Both the position numbers and the translations under genes were made by a program. 55,157 bases of DNA from Nitrosomonadales bacterium (GTDB taxonomy: Bacteria > Pseudomonadota > Gammaproteobacteria > Burkholderiales > Gallionellaceae): NCBI GenBank assembly GCA_947475825.1, contig CANJMS010000003.1:1-55157 (forward strand), in the 5' to 3' direction. The first letter of the stretch is position 1. Each line of letters starts with the position of its first letter. This document shows, in pieces, positions 1 through 9,670 of the stretch. The notes beneath the pieces were generated by a model, which was not told the DNA's origin, made no database searches, and saw only the letters and a program-made list of their open reading frames with translations.

Positions 1-980
1 AAAGCCCATCTTGAATCTGGCTTTGACAATGCAACAACGGGTATGGATGCAAGGCTTGTGGGATGCCGCAAAAATATTCGACTTGCCAGCCAAATTTACG
101 CCAATTTATTCGCCTTGATGAGGCTCTAATGGAAAATCTCGGCTTATTAGAGGTGCCCTAAGTAATTTTTTATCAAGAACTGCAGTCAGCCATAAATTCG
201 GAGAAAAGCTTGGAATAGTGACATCACCTAATGATGCATACTGGCAAAAGCTGGCTACCTGGCAGGATTGAAAGATTTATTTTACGATGAGCCCATGGAC
301 TACACCATGAGGAAGTGGATGACAATAAGTATGATGAAACAAGGGCTATTCAACGGAATTATTGGCAACCTCCCAACCAACAATTTGATTATTCTATAAA
401 ATCCAGGAAGTTACCATGAAATCTTTTCAGCCATATTAAATTTCCTATCTGTAATCTATTAAAGATCTTTAATTTTTATCCGTTAATTTGCAGAGTAACT
501 CAATGCTATGCGAAGGAGAATAAATTGCCTCTACTATCTCAGTCCATCATCACTTTTCTGGGTACCCAGCGCATGCTGGGGCAAGCACCAAACACTAAAC
601 AATAGACATATAAAGGTTGTGAGATTAATGATCGTATTCATAGTACCACTATTCAATGGCCAATGGATTTAAGCATTTGTGTATAGATTAAAAGACAAAC
701 GGGGGATGCCATACATGTACTGGATTATGAAAAGTTTAACGTTGCTATCGTCAATTATCTCAGCAAAACTCCATCAGAATATTCGCTGTCATCTGCCATG
801 ACTATTTAACTCAGCATGACTAATCAGCTAAATACAAGCATGAATAGGGTACAAACTACGCCCCCGTCATTTGTACAAGTTAGTGCGCTTATAAATATGA
901 ATACCACCACTACAAAATATACTAACGAAGAGCCAAGGGAAAATGCCAGAGAAAAGTACGATCTGGACTTCAAGAGTGGC
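1..980. other. Gene-poor, degraded DNA at window start
   Basis: I find no complete gene in this roughly 1-kb stretch. Two frames are open from the first base: frame 1 to a TAA ending at 129 and frame 2 to a TGA near 119. Either could be the tail of a truncated gene, and I recognise neither. Around 309-419 a frame runs about 36 codons to a TGA with protein-like composition (HEEVDDNKYDETRAIQ...), again not recognised. Stops are dense and base composition is AT-rich compared with the genes downstream, which fits decayed sequence. A frame from 816 to 989 (57 codons, stop overlapping the ATG at 986) is open but has no recognisable homology. Confidence 0.4.
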
Positions 981-985
981 TGCGC

Positions 986-1132
986 ATGACCCACATCAAC
1001 TTATATCAAGGCAAGTTGCTGGCTATCGCGCCCGAAACAGCTCCACTAACTCAAATCTCACACCTCAAAGCTGCGCTGTCTAAATCTGCCGTATCCGTTT
1101 CCATCAAGTCCAGAGCAGTCACAATAATATAA
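986..1132 (+). CDS. Possible small protein of 48 aa upstream of fliT
   Basis: A short open frame (starting MTHINLYQGKLLAIAPE) ends 15 bases before the ATG of the fliT-like gene. Its ATG overlaps the TGA of a preceding 57-codon frame (816-989). The close spacing suggests translational coupling, but I recognise no family, see no good ribosome-binding site, and the length could arise by chance. It could equally be the 3' end of a frameshifted flagellar gene. Treat as tentative. Confidence 0.2.
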   Translation: MTHINLYQGKLLAIAPETAPLTQISHLKAALSKSAVSVSIKSRAVTII

Positions 1133-1147
1133 GGGAAGATATTGAAC

Positions 1148-1429
1148 ATGCACTCCAACATAGATGATTATGAATACCTTTCCTCACTCACTACCCAAAT
1201 GCGTATCGCAGCAGCGCAGGGGGAATGGGAGCAATTAGGCAATCTGGAGAGTTTGTGCAGCGAACGCATCGCCGTGATGCAGCAACGCGCCGCGAATACG
1301 CTAATAGATGAATCCATGCGTAAACATAAGGCAGAATTAATTCGCAAGATTCTTGCCGACGATGCGGAAATTCGTAACTACACCATGCCTGGGATGGCGC
1401 AATTACAGCTCAGCATTAAAGGAAGGTAA
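1148..1429 (+). CDS. fliT: FliT-like flagellar chaperone
   Basis: A 93-residue, mostly helical protein resembling the FliT family: an early hydrophobic helix, then a G-E-W-E-x-L-x-x-L-E segment (about residues 25-35) typical of FliT-type chaperones. In other bacteria FliT binds the filament-cap protein FliD and keeps it export-competent; it also modulates flagellar gene expression. A TTG at 1142 is possible, but the ATG at 1148 is preferred because AGGGAAG at 1132-1138 then lies 9 bases upstream. No fliD, fliS or other flagellar gene is visible in the window, so either the operon lies to the left and was partly degraded, or this is an orphan. The family call is by pattern only and is moderate. 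Confidence 0.5.
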   Translation: MHSNIDDYEYLSSLTTQMRIAAAQGEWEQLGNLESLCSERIAVMQQRAANTLIDESMRKHKAELIRKILADDAEIRNYTMPGMAQLQLSIKGR

Positions 1430-1442
1430 TCAGTTTTATTAA

Positions 1443-1499
1443 AGGAATTAAATGCTTGCCGTGCATCCTAAACTTGTCAAAGGGCTTGTTCAGCGTTTC
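1443..1499. repeat. Partial copy A of the 138-bp inverted-repeat element
   Basis: The segment from GGAATTAAATGCTTGCCG to GTTCAGCGTTTC matches the right half of the complete element at 37136-37273 and the copy at 9576-9655, with scattered substitutions. The left half is missing. It sits directly after fliT, between that gene and the rpsU promoter. Confidence 0.6.
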
Positions 1500-1566
1500 A
1501 CTATAAGGAAACAACTCTGTTTGGCATAGTTATTACTTGGGACGGATAGGGGGGGATAAATTCAGG

Positions 1567-1596
1567 TTGTGGAGTAGTGTGAGATATTGGTACAAT
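1567..1596 (+). promoter_or_regulatory. Sigma-70 promoter for rpsU
   Basis: A -35-like TTGTGG at 1567-1572 and a -10 TACAAT at 1591-1596 are separated by 18 bases. Transcription would start near 1603, leaving a short leader before the rpsU ATG at 1629. The position directly upstream of a highly expressed ribosomal gene supports it. Confidence 0.55.
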
Positions 1597-1628
1597 TGCG
1601 CCCCTGAATTTTAGAATAAGGGTTGTTC

Positions 1629-1841
1629 ATGACGACTGTGCGTGTTAAGGAAAATGAGCCGTTTGAAGTAGCAATGCGCCGCTTCAAACGTTCGGTAGAA
1701 AAAACAGGTTTATTGACGGAGCTGCGTGCCCGTGAATTTTATGAGAAGCCCACTGCAGAACGCAAGCGCAAGCTGGCGGCAGGGGTTAAGCGTCATTACA
1801 AGCGTCTGCTTAATCAGGTATTGCCGCCTAAACTGTATTAG
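1629..1841 (+). CDS. rpsU: 30S ribosomal protein S21
   Basis: A 70-residue, very basic protein with the typical S21 sequence: N-terminal [10 protein letters not shown], then an RRFKRSVEK helix and an REFYEKP segment. It binds the 30S subunit near the anti-Shine-Dalgarno region and is needed for initiation on natural mRNAs. The ATG at 1629 is chosen over an in-frame TTG at 1623 because AAGGG at 1618-1622 is well placed. It heads the classic rpsU-(yqeY)-dnaG-rpoD macromolecular-synthesis order. A hairpin terminator follows the stop, so part of the transcription may end here, with read-through into the downstream genes. Confidence 0.97.
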   Translation: MTTVRVKENEPFEVAMRRFKRSVEKTGLLTELRAREFYEKPTAERKRKLAAGVKRHYKRLLNQVLPPKLY

Positions 1842-1869
1842 GTTGGGTTGTACTGAGTTCATCACATTG

Positions 1870-1895
1870 CGCCCGAATTTTTTGCGGGCGTTTTT
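1870..1895 (+). terminator. Rho-independent terminator after rpsU
   Basis: A 6-bp stem CGCCCG/CGGGCG (1870-1875 and 1885-1890) with a T-rich loop is followed by TTTTT. It lies between rpsU and the YqeY-like gene, the position where rpsU operons commonly carry a partial terminator. Confidence 0.75.
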
Positions 1896-1947
1896 GTTCT
1901 GGTGGATTGGCAGCTTCTTGAAAACAGAACGGGCGAAGGCAAAGCAA

Positions 1948-2412
1948 GTGACTATAAGCTTAAAACAATCAATCACTGAAGACATGAAGACCGCCATGCG
2001 CGCCAGAGAAACGGCACGACTGAGCGCGATTCGTTTATTGTTGTCCGCTATTAAACAGCGCGAAGTGGATGAACGTATCGAGTTGACTGATACAGATGTT
2101 ATTTCGATTATCGACAAGATGATTAAGCAACGCCGTGATTCCATTAGCCAATTTGAAGCCGCCGCCCGGCAGGATCTGGTGGACGTGGAAAAATTCGAGA
2201 TCAGCGTCTTGCAAACCTATATGCCGCAAGCTATGTCGGAAGATGCGATTGATACAGCGGTGAATGTAGCTATAGCCAACAGCAACGCAAAGTCACCGCA
2301 GGAAATGGGGAAAGTCATTGCTTTACTCAAGCCCGTTTTGGCTGGGCGTGCAGATATGGGCAAAGTTTCAGCCTTAGTCAAAGCGCGGCTAACAGCATTA
2401 GTAACCCGCTAA
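1948..2412 (+). CDS. GatB/YqeY domain protein
   Basis: A 154-residue protein of the YqeY family, related to the C-terminal tRNA-binding region of the amidotransferase subunit GatB. Typical features are the I-T-E-D-M-K-x-A-M-R start, the KQREVDERIEL and IDKMIKQRRDSI segments, and a C-terminal G-K-V-I-A-L-L-K-P helix. The GTG at 1948 is chosen because GAAGG lies 8 bases upstream and the family usually starts with SLK..ITEDMK; longer frames would begin inside the rpsU terminator. It sits between rpsU and dnaG, as in many betaproteobacteria. Its molecular role is unsettled; tRNA binding is the usual inference. Confidence 0.9.
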   Translation: MTISLKQSITEDMKTAMRARETARLSAIRLLLSAIKQREVDERIELTDTDVISIIDKMIKQRRDSISQFEAAARQDLVDVEKFEISVLQTYMPQAMSEDAIDTAVNVAIANSNAKSPQEMGKVIALLKPVLAGRADMGKVSALVKARLTALVTR

Positions 2413-2619
2413 AAGGCGTGTCACGGCGTTAAACCTCAGATCGAAATGCAGGGTTGCGAAGCAACAAACATTTACGTTAACTCCCCTTCCTTGCCGAAAT
2501 TTACCTTGCGCTACATTTCTTGTGCGGCTTCTGACGCAGTAAGAATAATATCCGATTCGGTATTTTGCTTTACACGTTATCTCCTGTGCATTTTTGCATG
2601 GGTATAAGGCGGGAGCATA

Positions 2620-4410
2620 ATGATTCCAAAAAGTTTTATTCAAGACTTACTCAATCGTCTCGACATTGTGGACGTGGTCGGACGGTATGTGCCGCTAAAA
2701 AAAGCGGGTGCTAATTTCTCGGCCTGCTGTCCCTTTCACAACGAAAAATCCCCCTCATTTACCGTCAGTGCCAATAAGCAGTTTTATCACTGCTTCGGTT
2801 GTGGCGTGCATGGCACGGCGATCAGCTTTGTCATGGAGCATCTCGGTCTCGGATTTATCGAGGCAGTGGAAGAGTTAGCACAAAGCATAGGCCTCGCCGT
2901 GCCACACGAATCTTCCGCAGCGAGTGCTATACAGAACAAGGTCGCGCCGGATTTATATGAACTGATGCAAACGGCTGTGCGCTACTACCGCGAGCAACTG
3001 AAGCAGTCTCCCGCCGCTATAGATTATCTTAAACGTCGTGGCATAAACGGCGAAGTGGCAGCGCGCTTTGGCATAGGCTATGCGCCAGAAGGTTGGCAAA
3101 ATTTGCGCCAAGTATTTTCCGATTATCAGACAGTCAGTTTGTTGGATACAGGCCTGGTGATTGAGCGTGCAGACGACTCAACCGAGAATGCGGCAGAACA
3201 AAGTGCGGCGCGGCGCTATGATCGTTTTCGTGATCGCATCATGTTTCCGATTGTCAATCCGCGCGGGCAGGTTATCGGCTTTGGCGGGCGCGTGTTGGAT
3301 AAAGGCACGCCGAAATATTTGAATTCACCCGAGACAGTCTTGTTTGAAAAAGGCCATGAATTATATGGCTTGTATCAAGCACAAAAATCCATACGCGCCA
3401 GCCGCATGGCGTTAGTGGTGGAAGGCTATATGGACGTGGTGGCATTGGCACAACACGGCATTGAATATGCCGTGGCAACGCTGGGCACGGCCACTACACC
3501 TTTCCATATACAAAAACTTTCGCGCTTAACAGATCGCATCGTATTTTGTTTTGATGGCGATGCTGCAGGACGCAAGGCGGCGTGGCGGGCTTTGGAGAAC
3601 ACGTTACCGCAATTAGTAGATGGCAAACAATTCGGATTTTTGTTTTTGCCGTCTGAACATGATCCCGATAGCTATGTGCGTGAAAACGGCTCGGCGGCGT
3701 TTGATCAATTATTGCGCGAGGCTATGCCTTTATCTGAGTATTTGCTTAGCGAATTATCTTCGCAAGTGGACATGCGGACGCAAGAGGGGCGCAATGCTTT
3801 ATTGCAACGTGCACAACCTTTGCTCACCGCAATTACCGCGCCCATAGCAGCCTTACTATTGCGTAAGGAGTTGGCCGATTTGGCTGGCATTACGCAGACA
3901 GAATTAGAAGCACTATATGGTATGAAGTCGATAGACTTGCCCAAGCGCCGCGTGACGCAAAAAGTGGCCAGTCCAGCGGCATCTAATTTGCGCGCATTGC
4001 TGCGCTGTCTGCTATTTCAACCGGACTTGGTTAGTCTGTTACCAGAGGATGCGGCGTCCCCAGACTGGTTGCCAGCAGATTGGGAAATCAGTGGCATGGA
4101 GACAGAGGTGATCGCGGCCTTGATTGTATGGTTAAAAAGTAACCAAGAAAAAGTAAGCACCGCTGCGATTATTCATCATTTTAAAGACACAATTTACGCA
4201 CCACTGCTGGCGAAAGAACAGGCAGAAATTATGCAATGGGGCGATGATTTTAAGGCAACAGACGAATTTCAGGACGTATTGCTAAGCCTGCGCAAGGCAC
4301 ATCAAAAACAGCAACTACAGGCATTGCACGCAAAAATGCACGGGGCGGGAATGGGTAGTTTAAATGAGCAGGATCGCGCATTGTATTTGCAGCTATTGCA
4401 GCGCAGCTAA
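2620..4410 (+). CDS. dnaG: DNA primase
   Basis: A 596-residue bacterial primase, which makes the RNA primers for replication. The N-terminal CHC2 zinc finger uses C37, H40, C58 and C61. The catalytic Toprim core follows, with the VVEGYMD glutamate at about E268 and the FDGDAAG acids at about D312 and D314. The C-terminal third (from about 430) should be the DnaB-binding helical domain. GGGAG at 2611-2615 gives a clear ribosome-binding site for the ATG. It sits between yqeY and rpoD in the macromolecular-synthesis order. Nothing looks damaged and the length is normal. Confidence 0.97.
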   Translation: MIPKSFIQDLLNRLDIVDVVGRYVPLKKAGANFSACCPFHNEKSPSFTVSANKQFYHCFGCGVHGTAISFVMEHLGLGFIEAVEELAQSIGLAVPHESSAASAIQNKVAPDLYELMQTAVRYYREQLKQSPAAIDYLKRRGINGEVAARFGIGYAPEGWQNLRQVFSDYQTVSLLDTGLVIERADDSTENAAEQSAARRYDRFRDRIMFPIVNPRGQVIGFGGRVLDKGTPKYLNSPETVLFEKGHELYGLYQAQKSIRASRMALVVEGYMDVVALAQHGIEYAVATLGTATTPFHIQKLSRLTDRIVFCFDGDAAGRKAAWRALENTLPQLVDGKQFGFLFLPSEHDPDSYVRENGSAAFDQLLREAMPLSEYLLSELSSQVDMRTQEGRNALLQRAQPLLTAITAPIAALLLRKELADLAGITQTELEALYGMKSIDLPKRRVTQKVASPAASNLRALLRCLLFQPDLVSLLPEDAASPDWLPADWEISGMETEVIAALIVWLKSNQEKVSTAAIIHHFKDTIYAPLLAKEQAEIMQWGDDFKATDEFQDVLLSLRKAHQKQQLQALHAKMHGAGMGSLNEQDRALYLQLLQRS

Positions 4411-4417
4411 GCGCACA

Positions 4418-4445
4418 GTCAGAACTTCGCAAGTTCGTGTATAAT
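4418..4445 (+). promoter_or_regulatory. Likely rpoD promoter with palindrome at -35
   Basis: A perfect -10 TATAAT lies at 4440-4445. The -35 region is poor, but it is covered by an inverted repeat GAACTT-CGC-AAGTTC (4422-4436). It sits 29 bases after the dnaG stop and about 185 bases before the rpoD start. The palindrome could be an operator or simply a hairpin; no T-run follows, so it is not a standard terminator. Confidence 0.45.
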
Positions 4446-4630
4446 TATGGACTTTCAAACGGCGCAAAACTACCGTTTTATGGCGCGATGGCATCTACAT
4501 CACGAAAATCTCGGCGCTCGCTTTTTATTATGCAGTACTGAACCTTTGCACACAAACTCATAAATCGAGTAGTCAAAACATCGCACCTATTCAATTTATT
4601 TACAGCAAACTAATATGGGAACCGACCAAC

Positions 4631-6589
4631 ATGGCGACTCGGCAACTCAAGAAAAAATCTTCAAATGATAAGCAGGCAACATCCAAGCAAAATCCCGACA
4701 AACAAAATGTAGCTGACGCGCTATTGACCGCACCTGCTGATCCATCGCAGGATGTAGAGGCACGCCGCACCCGGTTGAAGGCTTTAATCATTCTGGGTAA
4801 AGAGCGTGGCTATCTGACCTATGGCGAAATCAACGATCATCTGCCAGAAATGCTGGAAGCCGAGCAAATTGAAGGCGTAGTCAGCATGATTAACGACATG
4901 GGCATCACCGTGACGGATGAAGCGCCGAACGCCGAGAATCAAATCATGACGGATGCCCCGCCGGTTGTAGCCGACGAGGATGCAGTGGAAGCTGCAGAAG
5001 CCGCCCTGGCAACAGTTGACTCTGAATTTGGACGTACCACCGATCCAGTACGCATGTACATGCGCGAGATGGGAACAGTGGGTTTGTTGACTCGGGAAGA
5101 TGAAATTGTCATCGCCAAGCGTATCGAAGAAGGCCTCAAGCATATGATCCAGGCCATTTCTGCCTGCCCCACCACCATTGCCGAAATTTTAAGCCTGGTA
5201 GAAAAAGTTGCCCGGGATGAATTGCGGATAGACGAAGTGGTCGATGGATTTATTGATACCAACGAAGAAGCTGTATTGACTGAAGAGCCTAGTCTCGACG
5301 TTGAGGAAGATGCAGAAATAGAAGAAGACGAAAGTGAGGAGGATGGTGAAGCTATTGCCGCCGCCAACCTGGCGCAACTTAAAATAGATGCGCTGGAACG
5401 CTTCACGGTTATTCACGACTTGTTTATTAAAATTGGCAAGGCCTACGAGAAGCACGGATATCGCAGCGCGCAGTACAACAAACTGCAGGAACGTATTTCG
5501 AATGAACTGACGCAATTCAGATTCTCCGCCAAACAGGTCGATGCTCTGTGTGACACCATGCGCAAGTTGGTGGAAGAGGTGCGCGGTTACGAGCGCAGAA
5601 TACAGGATATCTGCGTCACCAAAGCGCGCATGCCGCGCACTTATTTCATCCACACCTTCCCGGAAAATGAAGGCAGGCTGGATTGGGTTGCCCGTGAAAT
5701 TGCGGCTAAAAAACCGTACGGCGAAGCACTGTTACGCTTTCAAGCGGCCATCATTGAGCAGCAGAAAAAGTTGCTGGATTTGCAACTGCGCGTCGGCATT
5801 CCCTTGCGTGATCTCAAGGAAATCAACAAGCAAATGACCAATGGAGAGGCCAAGGCGCGTGGTGCCAAGCGCGACATGATCGAGGCTAACCTGCGGCTGG
5901 TAATCTCCATCGCCAAAAAATATACCAACCGGGGTTTGCAGTTTCTTGACCTCATACAGGAAGGCAACATCGGCCTGATGAAAGCCGTCGATAAATTTGA
6001 ATACCGTCGCGGATACAAATTTTCAACTTACGCAACATGGTGGATACGCCAGGCCATTACACGCTCCATAGCCGACCAAGCCCGCACGATTCGTATACCG
6101 GTACACATGATAGAAACCATCAACAAGATGAATCGCATATCGCGCCAAATACTGCAAGAAACCGGCTTTGAGGCCGATGCCGCTCTCTTGTCCGCCAAGA
6201 TGGAAATGCCGGAAGACAAAGTACGCAAGATATTAAAAATTGCCAAAGAGCCGATTTCCATGGAAACCCCCGTGGGTGATGATGATGATTCCCATCTGGG
6301 TGATTTTATAGAAGACTCGCATACGCTCGTGCCTATTGAAGCAGCGGTGTATGACAGCCTGCGTAACGTAACCAAGGATATTCTGGATTCGCTCACCCCG
6401 CGTGAGGCCAAGGTTCTGCGTATGCGCTTCGGCATCGAAATGAATACCGACCATACCCTGGAAGAAGTAGGCAAACAGTTTGACGTTACGCGCGAACGCA
6501 TACGCCAAATTGAAGCCAAAGCCCTGCGCAAATTGCGTCATCCTTCCCGCTCGGAAAAGCTGAAAAGTTTCCTCGACGGCGAAAGCTAA
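4631..6589 (+). CDS. rpoD: RNA polymerase primary sigma factor RpoD
   Basis: A 652-residue sigma-70. It has region 1.1 (about residues 40-100), region 1.2 starting near [12 protein letters not shown] (138-148), a long acidic non-conserved insert (about 215-245, E/D-rich) as in proteobacteria, region 2 with [15 protein letters not shown] for -10 recognition and melting, region 3, and a C-terminal region 4 helix-turn-helix ([16 protein letters not shown]) that reads -35 elements. It directs core polymerase, whose beta and beta' subunits are encoded at the other end of this window, to housekeeping promoters. It follows dnaG and precedes a tRNA. Complete and normal. Confidence 0.98.
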   Translation: MATRQLKKKSSNDKQATSKQNPDKQNVADALLTAPADPSQDVEARRTRLKALIILGKERGYLTYGEINDHLPEMLEAEQIEGVVSMINDMGITVTDEAPNAENQIMTDAPPVVADEDAVEAAEAALATVDSEFGRTTDPVRMYMREMGTVGLLTREDEIVIAKRIEEGLKHMIQAISACPTTIAEILSLVEKVARDELRIDEVVDGFIDTNEEAVLTEEPSLDVEEDAEIEEDESEEDGEAIAAANLAQLKIDALERFTVIHDLFIKIGKAYEKHGYRSAQYNKLQERISNELTQFRFSAKQVDALCDTMRKLVEEVRGYERRIQDICVTKARMPRTYFIHTFPENEGRLDWVAREIAAKKPYGEALLRFQAAIIEQQKKLLDLQLRVGIPLRDLKEINKQMTNGEAKARGAKRDMIEANLRLVISIAKKYTNRGLQFLDLIQEGNIGLMKAVDKFEYRRGYKFSTYATWWIRQAITRSIADQARTIRIPVHMIETINKMNRISRQILQETGFEADAALLSAKMEMPEDKVRKILKIAKEPISMETPVGDDDDSHLGDFIEDSHTLVPIEAAVYDSLRNVTKDILDSLTPREAKVLRMRFGIEMNTDHTLEEVGKQFDVTRERIRQIEAKALRKLRHPSRSEKLKSFLDGES

Positions 6590-6607
6590 AAGGGTATCAA
6601 AAAGTTT

Positions 6608-6684
6608 GGGTCGTTAGCTCAGTTGGTTAGAGCAGAGGACTCATAATCCTTTGGTCCGCGGTTCAAGTCCGCGACGACCCACCA
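6608..6684 (+). tRNA. tRNA with CAU anticodon (Ile2 or elongator Met)
   Basis: A complete 77-nt cloverleaf: acceptor GGGTCGT/ACGACCC, D-arm, anticodon stem GAGGA/TCCTT with loop CTCATAA (anticodon CAT), T-stem CGCGG/CCGCG, and an encoded CCA. The anticodon alone cannot separate elongator methionine tRNA from the lysidine-modified isoleucine tRNA. The GACTCATAATC...TTGGTC context resembles ileX-type genes, so tRNA-Ile2 is my slight preference. It lies 18 bases after rpoD. Confidence 0.93.
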
Positions 6685-6693
6685 ATAAACAAG

Positions 6694-6730
6694 CGGCTTC
6701 CAGAGAAATTCACCGGAAGCCGTTTTCTTT
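6694..6730 (+). terminator. Terminator after rpoD-tRNA unit
   Basis: An 8-bp perfect stem CGGCTTCC/GGAAGCCG (6694-6701, 6715-6722) is followed by TTTTCTTT, 10 bases past the tRNA CCA. Confidence 0.85.
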
Positions 6731-6886
6731 GTATAGGACACTGGCGGGAAACAGGTTTGAGTAGATGGAATATTTAAAAATATCCACTCGAGCATTTTCA
6801 TTTTAGAGACAGCAGCTATTTTTTGTCAAGAATCGATATAATTACGCCTTGTACCCTTCCCCCTTTCTTGTGTCCTTTTGATACTT

Positions 6887-9202
6887 ATGAATTCTCGTTG
6901 GTGGTTTTATTCGGCGCTGGCTGGTGCTGGCCTGGTTTTTGCGCCCCTGTTTTTGTTGTTGTTCGCGGCCATGTTGACTTACCCTACCCTGCCTTCACTG
7001 GAAACGCTGACTGATTATCGACCTAAAATTCCATTGCGCGTATATAGCGCAGAAGGACACCTGCTGGGAGAATTTGGCGAAGAACGGCGTGCGCTGGTGA
7101 CAATAAGCGAAGTACCCGAGTTAATGAAAAAAGCTATCCTCGCCGCCGAGGATGATCGTTTTTATGAACATGGCGGAGTGGATTTTAAAAGTGTGTTGCG
7201 TGCCGCTTATTCCAACTTCACCGCGGGCGGGGCCAAGCAGGGAGCAAGCACAATTACCATGCAGGTCGCGCGTAATTTTTTTCTGACCAACGAAAAAAGA
7301 TTTTCGCGCAAGTTTAATGAAGTGCTGCTCGCCTTTAAGATAGAAAGCAGCTTAAGCAAGAATGAAATTCTCCAGCTGTACATCAATCACATTTATTTGG
7401 GTCAACGCGCATACGGATTTTCAACTGCTGCGCAGGTATATTTCGGTAAGTCACTGGAACAAATAGATCTCGCGGAAATGGCGATACTGGCCGGTTTGCC
7501 GAAAGCCCCTTCAGCCTACAATCCGGTCACCAACCTTAAGCGCGCGCAGTTGCGTCAGGCCTATATATTGCGCCGTATGAACGAGCTAGGTTATATCAAT
7601 GAGGTGCAATATGACGCAGCGTTAAAATTTCCCATACTGGTAAGGCGCAATGGCTCGTCAGAGTTTGCTATCAAAGCCGATTTTTTAGCCGAAATGGTAC
7701 GGCAGGTGGTGTACGAGAAATATCAGGAAGCAACCTATACCCAGGGAATAAAAGTTTATACCACCATCCGCCAGAAAGATCAGGTTGCGGCGCACGCAGC
7801 ATTGCGTAAAGGTGTACTGGAATATGACAGTCGTCACGGCTACCGCGGTCCGGAGGGGTTTATCAACTTATCCAAAGGCAGCACCGATGAAATGTTGGAA
7901 GATGCCCTGTTGGAAGTCACAGACGATGAAGATTTAATTCCAGGTGTGATTCTGGAAATGAATACCAAGAGCAAGACCATTCGCGTGTACACCAGAGGCG
8001 GACAGATCATCGTGGTAGACGAAGAGGGCGCGAAGTTTGCGAAACCACAGCCCGGCGAAAAAGTTGCGCTGAAGCGGCGGTTACAGGTGGGCTCATTAAT
8101 TCGCGTCAAACAAACCGCAAAAATGACTTGGCAAATCGTGCAGCAACCGCAGGTAGAAGCGGCCTTCGTTTCTGGCAATCCCCAAGATGGTGCGATTTAC
8201 TCTCTGGTAGGCGGCTATAATTTTAATCGCAGTCAATTTAACCATATCACCCAAGCCTGGCGGCAACCAGGCTCCAGCTTCAAGCCGTTCATTTATTCTG
8301 CCGCTCTGGAAAAGGGCTTTACCCCGGCATCCGTCATTAACGATGCGCCCCTCACCGATGCACCGATGATGGTTGATAAGGATGGCTTGGAGACCACGGA
8401 AGCATGGTCTCCCAAAAACTTTGATGGCACGTTTGAAGGCGAAATACGTATGAGACGGGCGTTGTATATGTCTAAAAACCTGGTGTCAGTGCGAATATTG
8501 CAGGCCATTACGCCACAATACGCGCAGGATTTTGTGACCAAGTTTGGATTTGAAGCAGCAAAACATCCGCCCTATTTAACCATGGCTCTGGGTGCTGGCT
8601 CGGTCACGCCGCTACAAATGTTGTCTGGCTACGCGGTTTTTGCAAATGGCGGGTATCGTATTCATCCATACTTCATTCAACGCATTGAAGATGGGAACGG
8701 CAAAATACTCAGCCAAGCTGCGCCTGTAACGGCGGGCGGAAATACTGAACGGGTTTTGGATGTGCGTAACGCATTCACTATGGTCAATATGATGCAGGAT
8801 GTGGTGAATCATGGCACGGCCTTTCGCGCCACACAGTTGGGTCGTAAAGATTTAGCCGGGAAAACTGGCACCACCAGCGATTCTATGGATGCATGGTTCG
8901 GTGGATTCCAGCCGACAGTTGTTGGTGTAGCGTGGGTTGGTTTTGATACGCCACGCAGCCTGGGTGAGCAAGAAACGGGCGGCGGCGCGGCACTGCCAAT
9001 CTGGATGGATTACATGGCTGCCGTCCTTAAAGACGTGCCCGAAGCGGTCTACACCATGCCGCCCGGCATGGTCGCGGAACGTATTAATGAAGAAGGCTTA
9101 CGCGACCCGGAAGGAACTCGTACAGAATATTTTTATCAGGAAAACCTGCCACCGCTACGAGAAAAAACCATAGTAGAAAGCGTTGTCGATCAGTTGTTTT
9201 AG
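6887..9202 (+). CDS. mrcA: Penicillin-binding protein 1A (bifunctional)
   Basis: A 771-residue class A PBP. One N-terminal membrane anchor (about residues 5-32) is followed by a GT51 glycosyltransferase domain with the catalytic EDDRFYEHGG motif (E88) and the QGASTITMQ motif. A linker/OB-like region covers about 280-430. The transpeptidase has the nucleophile motif S463-S-F-K, an SKN motif (about 520) and KTGTT (about 662). It polymerises and cross-links peptidoglycan on the periplasmic face. The ATG at 6887 is used; a TTG at 6878 is possible and neither has a strong ribosome-binding site. A TATAAT at 6837-6842 could be its -10 box. It is monocistronic here. Confidence 0.95.
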   Translation: MNSRWWFYSALAGAGLVFAPLFLLLFAAMLTYPTLPSLETLTDYRPKIPLRVYSAEGHLLGEFGEERRALVTISEVPELMKKAILAAEDDRFYEHGGVDFKSVLRAAYSNFTAGGAKQGASTITMQVARNFFLTNEKRFSRKFNEVLLAFKIESSLSKNEILQLYINHIYLGQRAYGFSTAAQVYFGKSLEQIDLAEMAILAGLPKAPSAYNPVTNLKRAQLRQAYILRRMNELGYINEVQYDAALKFPILVRRNGSSEFAIKADFLAEMVRQVVYEKYQEATYTQGIKVYTTIRQKDQVAAHAALRKGVLEYDSRHGYRGPEGFINLSKGSTDEMLEDALLEVTDDEDLIPGVILEMNTKSKTIRVYTRGGQIIVVDEEGAKFAKPQPGEKVALKRRLQVGSLIRVKQTAKMTWQIVQQPQVEAAFVSGNPQDGAIYSLVGGYNFNRSQFNHITQAWRQPGSSFKPFIYSAALEKGFTPASVINDAPLTDAPMMVDKDGLETTEAWSPKNFDGTFEGEIRMRRALYMSKNLVSVRILQAITPQYAQDFVTKFGFEAAKHPPYLTMALGAGSVTPLQMLSGYAVFANGGYRIHPYFIQRIEDGNGKILSQAAPVTAGGNTERVLDVRNAFTMVNMMQDVVNHGTAFRATQLGRKDLAGKTGTTSDSMDAWFGGFQPTVVGVAWVGFDTPRSLGEQETGGGAALPIWMDYMAAVLKDVPEAVYTMPPGMVAERINEEGLRDPEGTRTEYFYQENLPPLREKTIVESVVDQLF

Positions 9203-9249
9203 AACACTATGTAATAAATCCTTCATGACGAATCAGCTCTGCTTATGGT

Positions 9250-9560
9250 CGCCGCATAGGCAACTTGCAAGCCCAGGCATTATCATGAGCTATTACAAAG
9301 CGCATCACTTACTCATAAGTCAGGCTTCACTCAAGGGGCGATTGCAACTCCATTTCTTGCCCGGCTATGCGCCGGAGCTGAATCCAGATGAGTTGGTATG
9401 GAATGATGCAAAACGAACGGGGACTGCGCGTCGTCCTTTGAGAACGGGGGGGAAATTGGCTGAACAGGTTGATTCACAATTGAACAGAATCAGAAATAAC
9501 CCGAGCTTGGTACGGTCATTCTTTGGACATCCAAGTGTCGCCTATATTTCTGACTTATGA
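9250..9560 (+). pseudogene. IS630-family transposase, 3' remnant
   Basis: About 75 residues match the C-terminal part of IS630-type DDE transposases: HFLPGYAPELNPDELVWNDA carries the last catalytic glutamate region, followed by the conserved tail RSFFGHPSVAYISDL. The N-terminal part with the first two acidic residues is absent, and the sequence before about 9330 is scrambled, so it cannot be active. A copy of the short inverted-repeat element follows immediately at 9576. Confidence 0.8.
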
Positions 9561-9575
9561 GTAATTCTACGCATG

Positions 9576-9655
9576 ATTCGACAAGCTCACCACAAACGGA
9601 ATCAAATGCTTGCCGTTCGTCCTGAGTTTGCAGAAGAATTTTTTCAGCATTTCTC
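9576..9655. repeat. Partial copy B of the 138-bp inverted-repeat element
   Basis: The segment from TTCGACAAGCTCACCACAAA to TTCAGCATTTCTCT matches the central and right parts of the complete element at 37136. It lies between the IS630 remnant and the end of gltX. The left terminal repeat is missing. Confidence 0.7.
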
Positions 9656-9670
9656 TCTATCGGTTGATTT

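Noticed and set aside
4422-4436. LexA-type SOS box in the rpoD promoter
   Set aside because: The spacing (GAAC-N7-GTTC) fits neither the E. coli CTG-N10-CAG nor the Gram-positive GAAC-N4-GTTC form.
4784-6541. Long minus-strand frames within rpoD, and similar antisense frames in rpoB, rpoC, gltX and ligA
   Set aside because: They mirror strongly conserved coding sequence, have no ribosome sites or family resemblance and are shadows of codon bias.
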